A stretch of DNA of 64,000 bases from Thalassospira lucentensis (GCF_001613805.1 NZ_LPVY01000008.1:124001-188000), one strand, 5' to 3'. Counted from the first letter of the stretch, positions 45,724-55,508 are shown. Notes: a model not told the origin generated them from the letters alone. Translations and numbers: made by a program.

Positions 45724-48108
45724 ATGTCAGCACAAAACAGCACACCTGAAATTGGCGAAATGATCGAAGCAACCTCGACCGGGCGCGTGGCGGCCAAGGA
45801 TCTTGAGATGCTGGGCCAGATTGAAAAAAAGGTGCGCTGGCTATCAAGCTGGACCATCCATAACGCCAACCATATCCGCCCGAAGCGTGATGGCATCAAG
45901 GTCGGTGGCCATCAGGCAAGCTGTGCATCGATGACCACATTGATGACAGCACTTTATTTCAACGTCTTGCGCCCGCAGGACCGGGTCGCGGTCAAGCCGC
46001 ACGCCTCGCCGGTTTTCCATGCGATCAATTATCTGTTTGGTCGTCAGTCCAGGGAAAAGCTTGAAAACTTCCGCGCATTTGGCGGGGCGCAATCCTATCC
46101 GTCGCGGACCAAGGATGGCGATGTTGTTGATTTTTCGACCGGGTCGGTCGGGCTTGGGGCGGCGGTCACCAACTTTGCGGCGCTTACGCAGGATTACCTG
46201 CGTTACAAGGATATGCTGCCGCGTGGGGAGAAGCCCGGTCGTATGGTCGCCCTTGTTGGCGATGCGGAACTGGATGAAGGCAATATCTATGAGGCGCTTC
46301 TTGATACCTGGAAGCATGATATTCGCAATGTCTGGTGGGTGATCGATTATAACCGTCAAAGCCTTGATGGCATGATCGATGCACATCTGTTCCGGGTGAT
46401 CGGCCGGTTTTTCCGCGCCGTTGGCTGGAACGTGATCACCATCAAATATGGCCGCAAACTGCATGATGCCTTTGCCAAGCCGGGTGGCAAGTCGCTTAAA
46501 AAATGGCTGAATGAGGCACCAAACGATGTCTATTCCGCCCTGACCTTCCAGGGGGGTGCGGCATGGCGCAAACAGATCCTTGGCGATATGCCGGGCGACA
46601 ATGCGCTGGCAAGTTTGCTTGGCGATTATGATGACGATGCCCTGCATGACCTGATGACCAATCTGGGCGGGCATTGCATGGAAGCGGTCCTGAATGCGTT
46701 TGATTCCGTTCCCAATGACAAGCCGACAATCTTTATCGCCTATACGGTCAAGGGCTATGCCACCCCGCTTCAGGGGCATAAGGACAACCATGCCGGCCTT
46801 ATGAATGTGGCCCAGATGGATGCGTTCAAAAAACAGAACAATGTTCAGGACGGGCAGGAATGGGATTATGCCGCCGGTCTTGACGTCGCCGAGGACAAGG
46901 TGCGTGCCTATATCGATGCAGCACCGTTTAATGACGGCAAATCGCGCAAGAAGCTGGCAACCGTCATCGACATTCCCGAAATGCCCTATGCCCGGGTTGA
47001 TACATCGAGCACGCAGGAAGTTTTTGGCAAAATCCTGAACGAGCTTGCGAAAATGAAGGATAGCGATCTGGCGGACCGGATCGTCACCACATCGCCCGAT
47101 GTGACGGTATCGACCAACCTTGGCGGGTTTGTGAACCAGCGCGGGCTGTTTGCACGCGAAAATCTTGCCGACGAATTCCGCGAACGCAAGGTGCCCTCGG
47201 CCCAGAAATGGATCAGATCGCCCGAAGGCCAGCATGTCGAACTGGGCATTGCCGAAAACAACCTGTTTTTGAACCTGGCCGCCCTTGGCCTGTCGCACAG
47301 CCTGTTTGGCCAACGCCTGTTCCCGATTGGAACGCTTTATGATCCGTTCATTGCGCGCGGCCTCGATGCGCTGAATTATGCCTGTTATCAGGATGCGCGG
47401 TTTATGGTCGTTGCCACGCCAAGCGGCATTACGCTGGCGCCCGAAGGGGGCGCGCATCAGTCGATCTCAACCCCGATGATCGGCATGGGGCAGCCGGGCC
47501 TGACCAGTTTCGAGCCAAGCTTTGGCGATGAACTTGCGACCATCATGGGATGGTCATTTGATCATCTGCAAAATCCCGATGGCGGATCGGTTTATCTGCG
47601 CCTGTCGACCAAGCCGCTGGCACAGCCGGAACGTGATCTTTCCGATGTGACCAAATCGGAAATCGTATCGGGTGGTTACTGGCTGCGTGAACCGGGCGAA
47701 AATTGCAAAATGGCGATTGCCTATTGCGGGGCCATGGCCCCCGAAGCGATTGCCGCGTGGGAAAAACTTGAAGCCGATCATCCGGGGATTGGCCTTCTGG
47801 CGGTGACATCGACCGACCGGCTTTATAACGAATGGCAGGATCTGGAACGGGCGCGCCTTGAAGGCAAATCGGACGGGCGCATGGCCCATATCGAAAACCT
47901 TCTGAAACCGCTGGCATCGGATGCGCGGCTTGTTACCGTGATCGATGGTCATCCGGCGGCATTGGCGTGGCTTGGTTCGGTCCGCGGTCACGCCGTCGCC
48001 CCGCTTGGCGTCAATGCGTTTGGCCAGTGCGGCGACAGCATTGATCTTTATAAATATTATCAGATCGATACCGATGCGATCATCCGCGCGACCAAACGCT
48101 GGGATTGA
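45724..48108 (+). CDS. AceE-like 2-oxoacid dehydrogenase E1 (MdeB-like)
   Basis: Thiamine-diphosphate E1 of the homodimeric AceE type, 794 residues, a little shorter than E. coli AceE (887). The ThDP/Mg motif starts at GDAELDEGN (179-187) and ends in the ID-YNRQSLDG segment; the C-terminal transketolase-like halves are complete (VELGIAENNLFL, GQCGDSIDLYKYY). Near a methionine gamma-lyase it resembles P. putida mdeB, so 2-oxobutyrate is the likely substrate; pyruvate is the alternative. No E2 or E3 gene follows. ATG at 45724 is the natural start of the family. Confidence 0.85.
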   Translation: MSAQNSTPEIGEMIEATSTGRVAAKDLEMLGQIEKKVRWLSSWTIHNANHIRPKRDGIKVGGHQASCASMTTLMTALYFNVLRPQDRVAVKPHASPVFHAINYLFGRQSREKLENFRAFGGAQSYPSRTKDGDVVDFSTGSVGLGAAVTNFAALTQDYLRYKDMLPRGEKPGRMVALVGDAELDEGNIYEALLDTWKHDIRNVWWVIDYNRQSLDGMIDAHLFRVIGRFFRAVGWNVITIKYGRKLHDAFAKPGGKSLKKWLNEAPNDVYSALTFQGGAAWRKQILGDMPGDNALASLLGDYDDDALHDLMTNLGGHCMEAVLNAFDSVPNDKPTIFIAYTVKGYATPLQGHKDNHAGLMNVAQMDAFKKQNNVQDGQEWDYAAGLDVAEDKVRAYIDAAPFNDGKSRKKLATVIDIPEMPYARVDTSSTQEVFGKILNELAKMKDSDLADRIVTTSPDVTVSTNLGGFVNQRGLFARENLADEFRERKVPSAQKWIRSPEGQHVELGIAENNLFLNLAALGLSHSLFGQRLFPIGTLYDPFIARGLDALNYACYQDARFMVVATPSGITLAPEGGAHQSISTPMIGMGQPGLTSFEPSFGDELATIMGWSFDHLQNPDGGSVYLRLSTKPLAQPERDLSDVTKSEIVSGGYWLREPGENCKMAIAYCGAMAPEAIAAWEKLEADHPGIGLLAVTSTDRLYNEWQDLERARLEGKSDGRMAHIENLLKPLASDARLVTVIDGHPAALAWLGSVRGHAVAPLGVNAFGQCGDSIDLYKYYQIDTDAIIRATKRWD

Positions 48109-48130
48109 TATCCATCTGGAAATCTGCGTT

Positions 48131-48158
48131 AACGGCCGGGAAATTCCCGGCCGTTTTG
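48131..48158 (+). terminator. Rho-independent terminator after the AceE-like gene
   Basis: ACGGCCGG and CCGGCCGT close a loop of GAAATTC-type sequence (the palindrome AACGGCCGGGAA/TTCCCGGCCGTT spans 48131-48155), followed by a TTTT run. Confidence 0.85.
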
Positions 48159-48273
48159 CTTTGCGGGCGGAAATGTAATCGGGGTCACTTGCGCTGGCCC
48201 CGGGGCGCACACACATCTGCGCGCTGTATGCTGTGACAATATTGATCATTGGCGCATTTTGGGGGCTTTGGTT

Positions 48274-49203
48274 ATGGAATATCTGATGTTGCTGGCGGGC
48301 CTTGCCGGTCTGTTTTTAGGGGGCGAGGCACTGGTGCGTGGCAGTGTCGGGATCGCGCAACGTCTGGCGATGCCGCCGCTTCTGATTGGTTTGACCGTGG
48401 TTGGCTTTGGCACATCGACCCCGGAATTGCTGGTTTCGGTTGATGCGGCCCTGCGCGGGGTTTCCGATATTGCGCTTGGCAATGTTGTGGGATCGAACAT
48501 CGCCAATATTCTGCTGATCGTGGGGGTATCGGCCCTTGTCTGGCCGATCCGGGTTTCTGGCGATACGCTGAAACGCGACACGGCGGTGATGATGGCGGCA
48601 GCCATTGCCCTTGTGCCGATCTTTGCCTTCGGGATGATGGGGCGCGTTGCCGGCGGTATCCTGTTTGCATCGCTTGTTGCCTATCTTGTGTTTGCCTATC
48701 GCCAATCACGCAATGCGCCCAATGCGCTGCTTGCCGATGAGGGTGATCTGCCGGTTCCGGCGCGTGGCTTGTGGCTGTCGCTGATCTGGGTGATTGGCGG
48801 GCTGGTGGCGTTGATGTTTGGCGCGCGTTTCATGGTCGATGGGGCGGTGACGATTGCCCGGACCTTTGGCGTGTCAGAAGCCTTTATCGGGCTTACGGTT
48901 GTTGCGGTTGGCACGTCCCTGCCGGAACTGGCGACCTCGTTAATCGCGGCGTTTCGCAAGCAGTCGGAAATTGCCATCGGCAATATCGTCGGATCGAACA
49001 TTTTCAACATTCTGGGTATTCTTGGCCTGACCGCCATCATTGCCCCGATCCCGGTTGCCAGCCGCTTCCTGACCTTTGATTTGCCGATCATGATCGGGGT
49101 ATCTTTGGTTCTGACTTTGTTGTTGCGCCGTCAAACGATCGGGCGGGGGATCGGGATCGTGATGCTTGTCGCCTACGCCGGATATGTGTTGGCAGCACAG
49201 TAA
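48274..49203 (+). CDS. Calcium/sodium antiporter (YrbG/CaCA family)
   Basis: Inner-membrane exchanger of 309 residues with about ten helices in two inverted halves. Both alpha repeats are clear: GFGTSTPELLVS...GNVVGSNIANI in the first half and AVGTSLPELATS...GNIVGSNIFNI in the second, with the conserved acidic residues present. ATG at 48274 is preferred because a GGGGG stretch lies just upstream. It is a single gene with its own terminator. Confidence 0.93.
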   Translation: MEYLMLLAGLAGLFLGGEALVRGSVGIAQRLAMPPLLIGLTVVGFGTSTPELLVSVDAALRGVSDIALGNVVGSNIANILLIVGVSALVWPIRVSGDTLKRDTAVMMAAAIALVPIFAFGMMGRVAGGILFASLVAYLVFAYRQSRNAPNALLADEGDLPVPARGLWLSLIWVIGGLVALMFGARFMVDGAVTIARTFGVSEAFIGLTVVAVGTSLPELATSLIAAFRKQSEIAIGNIVGSNIFNILGILGLTAIIAPIPVASRFLTFDLPIMIGVSLVLTLLLRRQTIGRGIGIVMLVAYAGYVLAAQ

Positions 49204-49280
49204 AATATTGCCAGCCAGCACGGGCGCAATCCGGCCTTTTGCAGGGCTTTGCGATCAGGAGCCTTGCCGGGAAAAGTTCG

Positions 49281-49308
49281 AAAGGAGGGCCCCGTGCCCT
49301 CCTTTTTG
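49281..49308 (+). terminator. Rho-independent terminator after the antiporter gene
   Basis: AAAGGAGGGC (49281-49290) pairs with GCCCTCCTTT (49296-49305) around a 5-nt loop and is followed by TT. It is a strong canonical terminator. Confidence 0.88.
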
Positions 49309-49434
49309 TTGGGGGATTTATCGGCTGCCGATATTGACGGGAATGCGAATTACAAATACTAGAAAAAATCGCATTTATAAAAAAATTGAACAATAATGAA
49401 ATGTTCAATAACGGGCCGGAAATGAACCAATCCT

Positions 49435-50580
49435 ATGAAACTTCGCAATTTTCGCGCGCTTTATCCGGCGATACCGGCCAGCACGCATAAGGAAGCCATC
49501 CGTGCCGGGTTCGGGGCGCTGATCGGGCTGGGGATTGCCGGTTTTGTTCTGTCGTTCCTTGATCTGCAGGGGTTGGGGCTTTATCTGATCGCGCCGTTCG
49601 GGGCGTCGTCGGTGCTTTTGTTTGCCGTGCCAAACAGTCCGCTGGCGCAGCCGTGGTCGGCGATTGTCGGCAACTCTGTCGCCGCTCTTGCCGGGGTTGC
49701 CGTCTGTTATGTGATCCCTGATCCGGTTTTGCGGGTGGCAGTGGCGGTCGGGCTTGCCATTACCATTATGATCGTTGCGCGCGCGGTCCATCCGCCGGGC
49801 GGGGCGGTTGCGATGGTTGTTGCGATGAACCCCGATATTGCGACCGAGCTTGGCTTTCGATTTGCCCTGACACCGGTTGCGGCAATCACGGCCATTCTTG
49901 TTCTGACGGCGGTGCTCTATGCCCGGGCAACCGGGCGGAAATATCCGTTACGCCATTTCGATGACAAGAGCCCCTTTCAGACAACGGACCGTTCCCCGAT
50001 TGAGCGGCTTGGTCTGGACGAGGGGGAGCTCAACACCATTTTGCAGCAATATCGCCAGTCGCTGAACCTTGGCGTTGAAGACCTTGCGCGCCTGATCGGG
50101 GCGGCTGAATTTCAGGTCGCCGCCCATCGCGCCGGGCCGATTACGGCAGGTCAGATCATGTCGCGCGATCTGGTGACGGTGAATGCCCAGACCCCGCTTA
50201 GCGAGGTTGCCGACCTGTTTCGGCGGCACGGATTTACATCACTGCCGGTCATTCAGGATGACGGACGTTTTATCGGGGTGATCTTCCAGATCCATCTGAT
50301 CCGGCGTGCAACCGAAGACGCGCTTCGTCTGGATCGCGGATTGCTTGCCGCGATGGTGCGCCTGATTGATCGCCGTCGCAATGTCCCGATCCGGGCCATT
50401 GAAATCATGTCGGTGACAGAACCACGGGCAACGGCAAATACCCCGATTGCCGCCTTGCTGCCGCTGATGTCGGATGGGGCGTGCGATGCCGTCCCGGTCC
50501 TTGAGGATCACCGGATCATCGGCATCGTCACCCGGACCGATCTTATCGCCGCATTGGCCCATGCGGGGTTGAAGGGTTAG
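49435..50580 (+). CDS. HPP-family membrane protein with two CBS domains
   Basis: A 381-residue protein. Residues 1-170 form an HPP membrane domain of four to five helices, with IAPFGASSVLLFAVPNSPLAQPWS and the signature HPPGGAVA. A linker follows, then two CBS domains (around 235-290 and 320-378: IMSRDLVTVNAQTPLSEVADLF and IMSVTEPRATANTPIAALLPLM) that probably sense adenosine nucleotides. HPP proteins have been linked to nitrite transport in plastids; the substrate here is unknown. No strong Shine-Dalgarno precedes the ATG. Confidence 0.9.
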   Translation: MKLRNFRALYPAIPASTHKEAIRAGFGALIGLGIAGFVLSFLDLQGLGLYLIAPFGASSVLLFAVPNSPLAQPWSAIVGNSVAALAGVAVCYVIPDPVLRVAVAVGLAITIMIVARAVHPPGGAVAMVVAMNPDIATELGFRFALTPVAAITAILVLTAVLYARATGRKYPLRHFDDKSPFQTTDRSPIERLGLDEGELNTILQQYRQSLNLGVEDLARLIGAAEFQVAAHRAGPITAGQIMSRDLVTVNAQTPLSEVADLFRRHGFTSLPVIQDDGRFIGVIFQIHLIRRATEDALRLDRGLLAAMVRLIDRRRNVPIRAIEIMSVTEPRATANTPIAALLPLMSDGACDAVPVLEDHRIIGIVTRTDLIAALAHAGLKG

Positions 50581-50598
50581 GCAACGTTCTGGTGCTGA

Positions 50599-51297
50599 TC
50601 AGAAAAACGCCTGTTTGATGCCATCGATGATGAACTGGATGGCGAGGGCGGCGAGGATCATGCCAAGCAGGCGGGTAATAACCGTGGCGACCGTCGGGCT
50701 CAGGCGTTTGGCGACCAGATTGGCCAGAAGGAACATGGTCAGCGCGCAGAGCATGACAAGGCCGACAACCGCGACGACGCTGACCTGCATCACCACGCTG
50801 TTTTCATATTTGCCCATCAGCAGCATCACGGTCGCGATGGAACCGGGACCGGCAAGGAACGGGATCGACATCGGGAAGATCGAAATGTCGTCGGGCTCGT
50901 CTTCGGCCTGTGCCGGTTTGGCATCGGTGATCTGCTGATCCAGTTCGTGTTCGTCTTCAAGTTCCTGATGAACCTGTTCGGCGCGCTGGTTGCGTTTCTG
51001 GCTGCGGCGTTCAAACAGCATTTCAAGCGCGATCAGGAACAGAAGCGTTCCGCCGGCAATCCGGAAGGCCGGCATATGTATGCCAAAAATGCCAAGCACG
51101 CTTTCGCCCACCACGGCAAAGGCGGCAAGGATCAGGAAGCTTGCGATGCAGGCCCGGATCGCCATGCGACGGCGATGTCTGGTATCTGTGCCCTGTGTTA
51201 GGACGATGAAGACCGGCACCAGCCCGATCGGGTCGATGATCACAAATAACGTGACAAAGGCCGGGATCAGTTCGCTCAGCATGTCTAGGCTTGGCAT
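50599..51297 (-). CDS. MarC-family inner-membrane protein
   Basis: A 232-residue integral membrane protein of the MarC/UPF0056 family: FVIIDPIGLVPVFIVLTQG near the start, FRIAGGTLLFLIALEMLF, and FLAGPGSIATVMLLM. About six helices are split by a charged, acidic cytoplasmic loop (about 95-140) that is longer than usual. Biochemical function is unknown; the old link to multiple antibiotic resistance was not confirmed. It is convergent with the HPP gene, only 18 bp apart. Confidence 0.92.
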   Translation of the reverse strand: MPSLDMLSELIPAFVTLFVIIDPIGLVPVFIVLTQGTDTRHRRRMAIRACIASFLILAAFAVVGESVLGIFGIHMPAFRIAGGTLLFLIALEMLFERRSQKRNQRAEQVHQELEDEHELDQQITDAKPAQAEDEPDDISIFPMSIPFLAGPGSIATVMLLMGKYENSVVMQVSVVAVVGLVMLCALTMFLLANLVAKRLSPTVATVITRLLGMILAALAIQFIIDGIKQAFF

Positions 51298-51472
51298 CTG
51301 GTTTCCTTTGTCCGTTCGTAGGGTCAGGACCCTAAAGCTGATCGTTTGTCATAGTGCCAATTGCGACCGGATTTGTCGCCGCAAAACTGGGGCCGTATAT
51401 CGGCCCGGCCACGCAAGGTAAACCTTTATGTCGGCGGTAAAATGCAATCGGCTGTTGTCGATTTTCGTGATT

Positions 51473-51805
51473 TTAACGGCTGCGGCGGCGATTGCGCCCG
51501 TATCGTCCGGCATTTTCCGGCCAGTCGACATAATCAACGGGCTTTTTGCGTATCCATCGGATGAATGTCTGCATATCGGGATGGGGGATGATTTTTTCGG
51601 GTGTATTGAGATTGCGTGCCAGCGTCGTTTCATCAAACAATCGATGGATCATGCGATGACAGACCCGGTGCAGCCATTCGGTATCCGTGCCGCCCTTTGA
51701 TTTCGGCGTCCAGTGATGCCGGTCGACACTGTCGCCAGCAATCATCATCCGCCCGCAAATCGGGCAGGGACCAAGTTCCTGATCTGGTGTGGGTGATACC
51801 GGCAT
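51473..51805 (-). CDS. Small HNH-type nuclease-like protein
   Basis: A 110-residue protein with a CPICG zinc-knuckle start, the HNH core DRHHWTPKSKGGTDTEWLHRVCHRMIH and a basic C-terminus. The conserved His pair, the Cys-His and the spacing suit an HNH endonuclease fold. Its role (DNA repair, restriction or a remnant of a mobile element) cannot be told from context; it stands alone between marC and an M48 protease gene. The start lacks a good ribosome-binding site, so the N-terminus is uncertain. Confidence 0.8.
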   Translation of the reverse strand: MPVSPTPDQELGPCPICGRMMIAGDSVDRHHWTPKSKGGTDTEWLHRVCHRMIHRLFDETTLARNLNTPEKIIPHPDMQTFIRWIRKKPVDYVDWPENAGRYGRNRRRSR

Positions 51806-51844
51806 GGAAGAGGACGTCGTTGTTATCAGAATTATCAGACCGAG

Positions 51845-52750
51845 CTAGTTTGCGCCGGGCGGACGCCGGTTTTCAAAGAATTTCTGCCATGTGCCCGGTT
51901 TAAGGTCGCGCAATGCCCGGATGCGGGCACCGACCGAGGGATGGGTATCGAGCAGGGATGGCGGTTGCGTGCTGCGATAGGGGATCAGACGCAGGCGGCG
52001 GCGATTGATCTGGTCGATATGCAAAAGCGCATCGATCATGTCTTCGGGGCCGTTCAGAAGGTCGCTTGCGCCGTGATCGGCAATGAATTCACGATCCCGG
52101 ATTACTGCGCGCTGCAACAGGAAGCTGATTGTGGGTACTGCCCCGAAAATGATGATCATCCATGCCGGCGGGTTCAGATCGCCAAAGATGAAAACCATCA
52201 ATCCGAACAGGGCCACCGTCCAGGTCGCGCGATAGAGCACATCGGTCATCAGAAGGATGCGGGTATCGCCATGCCATGCGTGGGCGATCTCGTGCGCCAG
52301 AAGGGCGCGCATCTGGCGCGGAGAAAGGTCATGCAGGGCGTCGCTGGAGATTGCGATGGTGGTATCCTCGGCGGTGCCGGTGGTGATCGCATTGACCCCC
52401 TTGCCCGGCAGAAGGAAAAGTTTGGGCAGGTAATCAAGCCCGGCACGGCGTGCGAGCATGGCGGCCATTTCGTGAATGGCGGGGAAGGATCCGCTATCGA
52501 GTGGCCGGGCACGCAGAAGCTTCATCAGGATTTCGGGTGAAACCATGGGGGCAAGCATCAGCATCAGCGCAACCGCAATCGCAGCGGAAATCGCCATCGA
52601 CAATCCACCCAGCATCCATGCGCAGGCCGCAAGAACACCCGCCATGCAGGCCATCAGCGGAAAGGTGTGCGAAGCGCCGCCCGGGCTGATGGCAAGAAAG
52701 CGTTGCAGGAAGCCGGGGAGATCTGACTGGTTGTTTTCGTCGTTTTCCAT
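51845..52750 (-). CDS. M48-family (HtpX-like) zinc metalloprotease
   Basis: A 301-residue membrane protease. Two N-terminal helices (about 34-72), the zinc motif HEIAHAWHGD, two more helices (ALFGLMVFIFGDL and AWMIIIFGAVPTISFLL), the third ligand Glu in DREFIADHGAS, and a C-terminal THPSVGARIRAL motif all fit HtpX-type quality-control proteases. ATG at 52750 gives the usual length; the frame runs 30 codons further upstream without family resemblance and neither start has a strong Shine-Dalgarno. Confidence 0.88.
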   Translation of the reverse strand: MENDENNQSDLPGFLQRFLAISPGGASHTFPLMACMAGVLAACAWMLGGLSMAISAAIAVALMLMLAPMVSPEILMKLLRARPLDSGSFPAIHEMAAMLARRAGLDYLPKLFLLPGKGVNAITTGTAEDTTIAISSDALHDLSPRQMRALLAHEIAHAWHGDTRILLMTDVLYRATWTVALFGLMVFIFGDLNPPAWMIIIFGAVPTISFLLQRAVIRDREFIADHGASDLLNGPEDMIDALLHIDQINRRRLRLIPYRSTQPPSLLDTHPSVGARIRALRDLKPGTWQKFFENRRPPGAN

Positions 52751-53195
52751 GCGGTTTACCGATTCTCTTTCCCTGTATGAAAAGTTGTTCCTTTGCGCCG
52801 GAACAGCAAGGGCAGAGAATTTCCCGGCAGGTGGTGTCAAGGTTATGCCAAAAGCCGTGGTATGGATTTGAGATCGCGCAATTCAAACCGGAAAATGGAT
52901 GATTTCCAGTATGTTGCCCGCGAATTGCGGCCATCTGTTTGATGGCAGGGCGTTGCAGGTGGGGCCGGATTCGCCGCTAGTGATCGTATCGGGTGACGTG
53001 CGAAAGGCGGCATTATTGCCCGCAAATCGTTGAACTTCCTTAATTTGTTAACACATCCTTATATGTTGCCCTAGAATAGTGCTTATGCAATCGGATAGGT
53101 GGCTCGTAACAGGTTTGTCGCGGGTCGTTTGGCGCGTGCACCATATTTGATATGATACAAGACTTGCTGCGAACGGGGTTTCGGGAAGGAACACA
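52751..53195. promoter_or_regulatory. Divergent gap with promoter of the type I secretion operon
   Basis: This 445-bp region between divergent genes shows no credible gene. A sigma-70-like promoter for the exporter gene is visible: TTAACA (53048-53053), an 18-nt spacer and TAGAAT (53072-53077), giving a start near 53084 and a 5' leader of about 110 nt. The leader ends with GGGAAGGAA before the ATG at 53196. Confidence 0.45.
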
Positions 53196-55508
53196 ATGAC
53201 CCTGCTGGACAAAATCCAGTCGGTCCGCAAGGCGGGCGCGACACGGGAAGGGGATCGCACCCCGCTGGAACGGGTGTTCTGGCGGTCGATTGCCCTTGTC
53301 GGTGGATTCAGCATGGTCATCAACATGCTGAACATGGTCATCCCGATCTATTCGATGCAGGTATTTGACCGCGTCCTTTCCAGCCGCAGTGTTGATACGC
53401 TGCTGTTGCTGACGCTTGGTATCGTGCTTGTCCTGGTCTTTATTGCGGCGATGGAACAGTTGCGTTCCCGCCTTTTGATCCGGGTTGGCACCGCGCTTGA
53501 TCTTCGGCTTGGCGGGGACCTGTTTGCCCATGTCGTGCAGCAGGCGGCACGCGGTAACAATATGCGCCAGCGACCGTTGCGCGATCTTTATGGTCTGCGC
53601 GGGTTTCTGACCGGATCAGGGCCCTTTACCCTGATCGATTTCATGTGGGCGCCGGTTTATATCGGTGTGGTTTTCGTCTTTGATACCCGCCTTGGGCTTG
53701 TGGCCTGTGCCGGGGCGACGATCCTGATCCTGATTGCGATTGCCAACGAGGCGGCGGCAAAGATTTCGGTCGACCGGTCCGAAGAAAGCCAGAACCGGGG
53801 CATTGCGCAGGAAGAAACCTATATCCGCAATGCCGAGGCGATGGAAGCCATGGGCATGACCCCGTCCGCGCGCCAGCGCTGGCAGGCAGACCAGTCCGAT
53901 GCCCTGTATTGGGAAGGCCAGGCCAGCCGACGGGTCGGGACATCAACCACGCTTTCGCATTTCATTCGTCTGGCGATGCAGGTGTGCTTTATCGGGGTTG
54001 GTGCCTATCTGGTGCTGACTGAAAGCATCACGATCGGGATCATGGTGGCATCCATGATCATGGGGATGCGCGGACTGGCACCCTTTGATGGGGCGGTTTC
54101 GGCATGGCGGAGCTGGAATTCGGCACGCAATTCGTTCGAACGGCTAAACAAGATCCTTCTGGATAAACGTCAGACGAATACGGCCCCGCTGCCGCGCGGG
54201 CGCGGTATGTCGGTGACTGTTGACCGGCTGGTCTTTGCGCCACCGGGCAGCCGAAACGTCCTGTTCAAGGGATTTTCCTTCAAGACCGGGCCGGGGCAGG
54301 TGATTTCCATCGCCGGGTTCAACGGGGTTGGTAAAACGGCCCTTTTGAAGCTGATCATGGGCATCTGGGTGCCCGGATCGGGATCGGTCAAACTTGACGA
54401 GATCGAAGCATCGCGCATTGATCGCGGCGAACTTGGCCCGCAGGTTGGTTATCTGTCACAGAACCCGTTCCTGTTTCCGGGGACAATTGCCGAAAATATC
54501 GCGCGTCTTGGCAATGCGGAAATGCGCGACATCATTCAGGCGGCCGAACTGGCCGGGGCGCATAAATTCATCCTTGATCTTCCCGATGGTTATGAAACCC
54601 GGGTTGAACGGGGCGGGCGCAACCTTTCGGGCGGGCAGCGACAGTTGATTGCCCTTGCCGCCGCCCTGTTCGGGCGGCCGCGCCTGTTGCTGCTCGATGA
54701 ACCGACAACCGCCCTTGATGACAATGGTGTTGGTCATATCAGTGCGTTGATCGATATCGTGCGCCGGGCCGGGATCACGACCTTTATCGTCAGTCACGAA
54801 CGCGAAATTCTTTTGCGGGCCGATGCGATCCTTGCCCTTGCCAACGGGCAGATTCAGGTCGTTCCGGTGCGGGCCAAGGCCGATCAGATGATCGCGCCAC
54901 CACCTGCACCCGTGGCATCGCCTGCTGCCGAACCGGCGCGTGACGGACAAATGCGGATCACGCCCAAACGGATTGCCGTGCCCAATCCGGATGCGCCACG
55001 CCCGATCATTGAAAAGAATTCGTCGCAGAATCAAACGCCGGAACAGCCGCCCCTGCCGGCAGGCATCATGCCGACGCCGACCCGGGCACAGGCCAGCCGT
55101 GCCGCGCAGGCCAAGGCAACGGCCGGGATCGAACGCACCGAAATGGTGCCGCAACCGACACCTGGCGGAACCATGATGACCATGCGCCCGGCAACCCGTA
55201 AAAAAGCCGCGGCAACGGCGGATGAACGTGCGGAACGGATGCGTATCGCCCGTGAAAAACAGGAACAGCAAAGGCTGAGCGCGCGCAAAACCGCCCGCGA
55301 AGCCGCCCTTGAAGCCGGTCGCAAGGAAGCCCGTGCGCAGGTTCTGGCCAAAAAGGCCGCCGCCCGGGAAGAAGCCCGCAAGGCACGGCGTGCCGCCGAA
55401 CGCACCGCCGCAGAGCAGCCGGCATCGGCCCCGCGCCCGAAACGCAGCGATCCGCCGCAGCTTCGCGTGGTTGAAGGATCGGCTAGTCGCAGACAGGGTG
55501 GTGCCTGA
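53196..55508 (+). CDS. Type I secretion ABC exporter (PrtD/LapB-like) with C-terminal extension
   Basis: Inner-membrane ATPase that exports RTX substrates, 770 residues. A membrane domain with about six helices lies at 30-330. The ATPase has Walker A GFNGVGKT near 374-381 (most exporters have GPSGSGKS), signature LSGGQRQ near 476 and Walker B LLLLDEPT near 498. From about residue 560 a tail of some 200 residues follows, first Pro/Ala-rich, then a highly basic Ala/Arg/Lys/Glu stretch likely to form a coiled coil; PrtD proteins normally end near 580. It overlaps the adaptor gene by one base (TGATG). Confidence 0.92.
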   Translation: MTLLDKIQSVRKAGATREGDRTPLERVFWRSIALVGGFSMVINMLNMVIPIYSMQVFDRVLSSRSVDTLLLLTLGIVLVLVFIAAMEQLRSRLLIRVGTALDLRLGGDLFAHVVQQAARGNNMRQRPLRDLYGLRGFLTGSGPFTLIDFMWAPVYIGVVFVFDTRLGLVACAGATILILIAIANEAAAKISVDRSEESQNRGIAQEETYIRNAEAMEAMGMTPSARQRWQADQSDALYWEGQASRRVGTSTTLSHFIRLAMQVCFIGVGAYLVLTESITIGIMVASMIMGMRGLAPFDGAVSAWRSWNSARNSFERLNKILLDKRQTNTAPLPRGRGMSVTVDRLVFAPPGSRNVLFKGFSFKTGPGQVISIAGFNGVGKTALLKLIMGIWVPGSGSVKLDEIEASRIDRGELGPQVGYLSQNPFLFPGTIAENIARLGNAEMRDIIQAAELAGAHKFILDLPDGYETRVERGGRNLSGGQRQLIALAAALFGRPRLLLLDEPTTALDDNGVGHISALIDIVRRAGITTFIVSHEREILLRADAILALANGQIQVVPVRAKADQMIAPPPAPVASPAAEPARDGQMRITPKRIAVPNPDAPRPIIEKNSSQNQTPEQPPLPAGIMPTPTRAQASRAAQAKATAGIERTEMVPQPTPGGTMMTMRPATRKKAAATADERAERMRIAREKQEQQRLSARKTAREAALEAGRKEARAQVLAKKAAAREEARKARRAAERTAAEQPASAPRPKRSDPPQLRVVEGSASRRQGGA

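Noticed and set aside
45844-47457. 537-codon minus-strand frame opposite the AceE-like gene
   Set aside because: Antisense shadow of a conserved enzyme gene; no recognisable domain.
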